Shown one piece after another: positions 61,004-64,000 of a stretch of 64,000 bases of DNA. Both the position numbers and the translations under genes were made by a program. The stretch is from the NCBI GenBank assembly GCA_963774745.1, contig CAVZGE010000011.1, forward strand, positions 733,438 through 797,437. Reading direction: 5' to 3'. Positions within the stretch are counted from its first letter, which is position 1, and the number at the start of each line of letters is the position of its first letter. A model generated the notes under the pieces. That model saw only the letters and a list, made by a program, of their open reading frames with translations, was not told the origin of the DNA and searched no databases. The DNA comes from Prado023 sp963774745 (GTDB lineage: Bacteria > Actinomycetota > Actinomycetes > S36-B12 > CAIYMF01).

Positions 61004-61800
61004 AGGCCGGACCGTTACGCTTCGACTCGTGCGGGCGGCTTGAACCGGCTGGCAGCAAGCCGTTGCTGGCGGACGAGCCGACGTGGCGCGGAACGCAGAC
61101 TGGCCGACCCAGGTCGGCGGCAGGGTTCCATTCGGTGTCGGGAGATTCCGTGTCATTTACCAAGGACGGAACGTTCGCCGTTGAAACGTGGTTGCGACCT
61201 GAACGTGCTCAGAACCAGCGCGTTGGAGGTGGTGGAATGGTGGAACGTTCGCTTGCAGGCTGGTGCTCGGGGGCGATGGCAGGGCGGAACGTTCGAACTC
61301 GGATCGTGGACAAGCGGGAGGGGAACGCCTACTCCGACGATCCGTTGGCAAGTGAAAGCCGCTCCGGAGCGCCATCCGCACCGGACCAGCGGGCTCGGAA
61401 GCCCGCTTACCTCTGTCGGGCAGGAATGCGCGACCTCCGGCCCGTCCAGGGGGAGCCACCCATCCCAAGACTGGGAGGCAACGCCTGGCCGTGGTCCGCA
61501 CTACGGGTCAGCAACATCTGCCTTCCCAGGGCCGTGCGGGGCCGGGGGGAGGCGCTCAGACCTTAACCGCCAAGCCGTCGCGAGCCCTCCACAAGCCCGA
61601 TCGTGGAGGTACCCTCAAGCCCAGCCAGGCCCCATCATCCCCCTGTCCACTTTGTCAACAGACATGCATTTTTCGCGGCTGGTGGCGTCGCATGAACCTC
61701 CGGGGTCCGGACACCGCGGGCGCCAACCCCACCCTTCGGCGTCTCGGCGTCTCGGCACGGCGCCGCCACTCGCAGGCGAGCGCAGGCAGCACTCCGCCCC
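61004..61800. other. region without a recognisable gene; second copy of the dispersed repeat
   Basis: About 800 bases. Frames are open on both strands because of base composition, but their translations have no domain, no signal peptide and no repeat of family character. GGAACGTTCGC-like words recur near 61169 and 61247. The dispersed repeat lies at 61681-61755. Confidence 0.5.
61681..61755 (+). repeat. dispersed repeat, copy 2
   Basis: The same unit as at 58524-58599, with a few substitutions (for example CCGGACACCG for CCTGACACCG). Confidence 0.75.
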
Positions 61801-64000
61801 CTAAGGATGGAACAATCGGTAGAACCCGGCCTTGCCAGGAGACGCCACCGACACCCGCTTCTCGCTGCCTACGACCACCGGTGTCTCAGGCGCTGGCGAC
61901 CAAGCCGCCGTTGATAGCTGCTCGGTCTGTTGGAGGATGAACCCCTCACTTTGCGCCCCGGCGGGCCAACTGATGATGACGTTAGCGCCATCGGCCTGCA
62001 CTCTCAGGCTGACGGCTTGGGGGATGCCCGAGTCCGCGAAACCGACGCCCGTCAAGGCGATGCTGTAGTTGACCAACGACCCGCCATAGCCGCCGAATCC
62101 CGCGAAGGGGCTATCCTTGCCGGGTCCGTCAGGCAGTTGTTGCACGGTCGGAGTGTCGGGGCTCCAGATCGAAACCGCATCCACACCCACGGTGCTGCCA
62201 AAGTACTTTTCGCGACTGCCCAGGCCCAGGTAAAAGACCCCGTTGCTGACGGGCCGCTGGCCCGTAGCGTAATCGATGGCGGAGAGAAAGGTCGTGTCGT
62301 CCTGGTCGTCATTGTAGAGGACGCCCATGCCGTTCGCATCGAACAGCGCCAGTTTGCTGTTCCCGCCTTCGGGTGCGGTGACGGTGGCCGAGAACTGCGC
62401 GTAATCCGTGACGCGAATCTGGTACACCTCATTGTCCCAGCCGTCCGGGATCGTCCCTTGAATGGTCGTGAGAGACCCGGAGCCCACCGTGACTTGGGCG
62501 GTGGGCAACGTGTCGCCGGCGTCCCCTTCCTCGAGCCACACGCCGGGCACGGTCTCGACGTTCAGCACCGCGTTGCTGCTCGAGGTCGAACCGAAGACAT
62601 TCGAGACGCCCAAACGGTAGGTGCCGCCCGACGTGCGGAGCGCGGTCAGGCTATAGACCGGTTGGATGGCCCCGGCGATGGGGGCGTTGTCCTTGTACCA
62701 TTGGTAGGCCAACGGAGGCGCGCCGACCACCGACGCCCGCAGGCGGACGTTGGCACCCGCCGTTGCGGTCTGGTCGAGCGGTTGGACCGTGACGGCGGGT
62801 TCCTCCGACCACCGCGCCGTAGGGGATCAAGTACTCCGTGTCGATCGGCGGTTGGTTGGGCTGGAGCGTCTCCCCCGGCTGGACCCAGGTGACCGCGAGG
62901 TTGTCGTCCTCCCCCCTCTTTCACCCTCGCTTCAAGGTAGTATCTCCTGCCCCCGACGAGCGGTTGGGGCGCGACATCGAGTTCGGGCCGGCCGAGCCAG
63001 TTGCGGGGCGTGTCATAGCCGGGTTCGGTGGCGATGGTGATGGCATTGCCCGGATTCTCATCCGAGCTCAGGAGCAGTTCGCCATTGTCGTCCGAGCAGA
63101 TGTAGAACGTGTAGTCGCCCGTGGCGGGCGGCGCCGCATAACCGGCCAGCACGGCACCGTAGTTATCGTCGAGGTTGGACGGCGTCTCGGTGGCCGCGAG
63201 GTTCTCGACCGAATCGGGCGAGGCTGGGAATGTCGGGGCCCACATCAGATCGGCGATGGTGGTGCCGGGAATGCCATCGTACTTCGCGACAACCCCATGC
63301 ACCGTCGGGGTCGATGGCCAGGGTGGTGGGGTCAGGAGCCAGAACGTTCCGGGCATCCGCTTGGTCCACGATGCTACGGAGCGTTAAAGAGCCTGCCGCC
63401 GGCGAACTCGCCCGGAGCGGCGCGAGGTTGGGAGCGACCATCGTCAGGTTCGTGAATGTGACGCCCGCGAGACTGTAATTCTCAGCCGCCGTCGCGGTCG
63501 TCGCGTCCACCGCCTCGTCGACGACAGGATCGCGGAAGGATGTCCCAAAGTGCGGGCATTCGCCGCGGACGGCGAGGCGGTATCCGGAATGCCGGGTCAG
63601 CGTCGCCACCGCGCTCGTCGCGCTGTTGATGGGGTTCGTCACCACGACGCGGAGCTTCTTCTGGTTATCCGAAGACGGGTGGACCGACGCGATGGTGTAG
63701 GTGGAGTTGGTGGCTCCCGCGACGGGGTTGAAGGCGGTGCCGCCGTCGGTCGATGCCTCCCATTGATACGCGAACGGCTGGGAACCGCTGACCGTGACGG
63801 AAAACGCCACCGCTCGATTCTCGTTCGTCGTGACGTCCGCCGGGGCCACATCGATCTGGGGGGGCAGGCGCCTGCCGCGCGAATCCAGCCCCGGTCAGCG
63901 CGATCGCGAAAGGATCGCGCCTCGAGTTGCCCCGTCCACGTTGCCAATGTACTGGGTCACGGGCCCGGGCGCCCCGGGGCCATCCGGCGTCCGCTGGTCG
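61801..64000 (-). pseudogene. large secreted PA14/Ig-like protein, partial and frameshifted
   Basis: The C-terminal part of a long exported protein running off the right edge. From its N-terminal side: ADVTTNENRAVAFSVTVSGS (Ig-like) and TYTIASVHPSSDNQKKLRV; GVVAKYDGIPGTTIADLM with DYTFYICSDDNGELLLSSD, a PA14-type carbohydrate-binding domain; another Ig-like unit PLAYQWYKDNAPIAGAIQ. Then a pre-peptidase-like region (QFSATVTAPEGGNSKLALFD) and the end ISWPAGAQSEGFILQQTEQL ... KAGFYRLFHP, a C-terminus common in verrucomicrobial exported proteins. Two or more frame changes lie between 62,700 and 63,300. Probably a surface protein binding polysaccharide. Confidence 0.65.

Noticed and set aside
61040..61804. 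A 254-residue open frame on the plus strand
   Set aside because: No start signal, domain or signal peptide; composition like the non-coding neighbours, and it overlaps the dispersed repeat.
56000..64000. Horizontally acquired island in the actinobacterium
   Set aside because: No integrase, tRNA end or flanking repeats, two genes cut at the same base, and a sudden rise in indels. A chimeric join explains all of this more simply.

Overview
Bases 1 to about 55,945 come from one high-GC actinobacterial chromosome. The evidence is the gene order (mfd, SurA-like lipoprotein, mazG, eno, ftsB/divIC, DUF501, ppx; tatD directly next to rsmA, then ispE; rsmI beside a protein O-mannosyltransferase), the actinobacterial divisome pair GlpR/SepX and Glp, two WS/DGAT acyltransferases of the triacylglycerol/wax-ester type, many GTG starts and tRNA genes without encoded CCA. 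I would place it in the Nocardioides/Propionibacteriales neighbourhood, but the genus cannot be decided from the sequence alone. Bases from about 55,945 to 64,000 look like a different organism, most likely a verrucomicrobium. They hold an esterase N-terminus, a family-39-type glycosyltransferase, an M20-like peptidase, a REP-associated transposase remnant and a secreted PA14/Ig-like protein. I read this as a chimeric assembly join rather than gene transfer.

Layout of the actinobacterial part. 0.1-5 kb: frameshifted lipase, Bax-inhibitor-like membrane protein, an odd tRNA with a UAA anticodon, peptide deformylase, ACT protein. 3.6-17.5 kb: a long minus-strand housekeeping block (ppx, DUF501, ftsB, eno, mazG, lipoprotein, mfd, a monophosphatase, pth, rplY, prs, tdk, glmU), closed by tRNA-Gln. 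17.7-22 kb: TetR-MarR regulator pair, a cluster of 30-bp inverted and direct repeats, an ABC-F ATPase and manA. 22-28 kb: ispE, a secreted metallophosphoesterase, rsmA, tatD and metG, all minus strand. 28-34 kb: rsmI, protein mannosyltransferase, WS/DGAT with a histone-H1-like tail, GNAT, phosphofructokinase, tRNA-Ala. 34-39.7 kb: glpR, a GNAT and glp (cell division and polar growth), 5-formyl-THF cyclo-ligase, FmdB zinc ribbon, SAF protein, mscL. 39.9-44.3 kb: small protein, PAC2, a flippase-like membrane protein, DrrA/DrrB-type ABC exporter. 44.4-50.3 kb: secreted nuclease with lamin-tail domains, purine permease, small membrane protein, M6 metalloprotease.

50.29-51.85 kb is a small islet bounded by 26-bp direct repeats. 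One repeat copy is the 3' end of tRNA-Arg(CCU). The only gene inside is a DUF4143-type AAA ATPase with a paired palindromic repeat upstream and no recombinase. After it come a second WS/DGAT, a secreted SMP-30/NHL-like propeller, a VOC protein and the first 275 or so residues of a MalT/LuxR-type ATPase, which is cut off by the join.

Reading-frame quality differs between the two parts. The actinobacterial part has four apparent single-base frameshifts in conserved genes (lipase, pth, glmU, ABC ATPase). In the last 8 kb nearly every gene is broken several times. Much of this is probably sequence error, so the pseudogene labels describe the sequence as given, not necessarily the organism.
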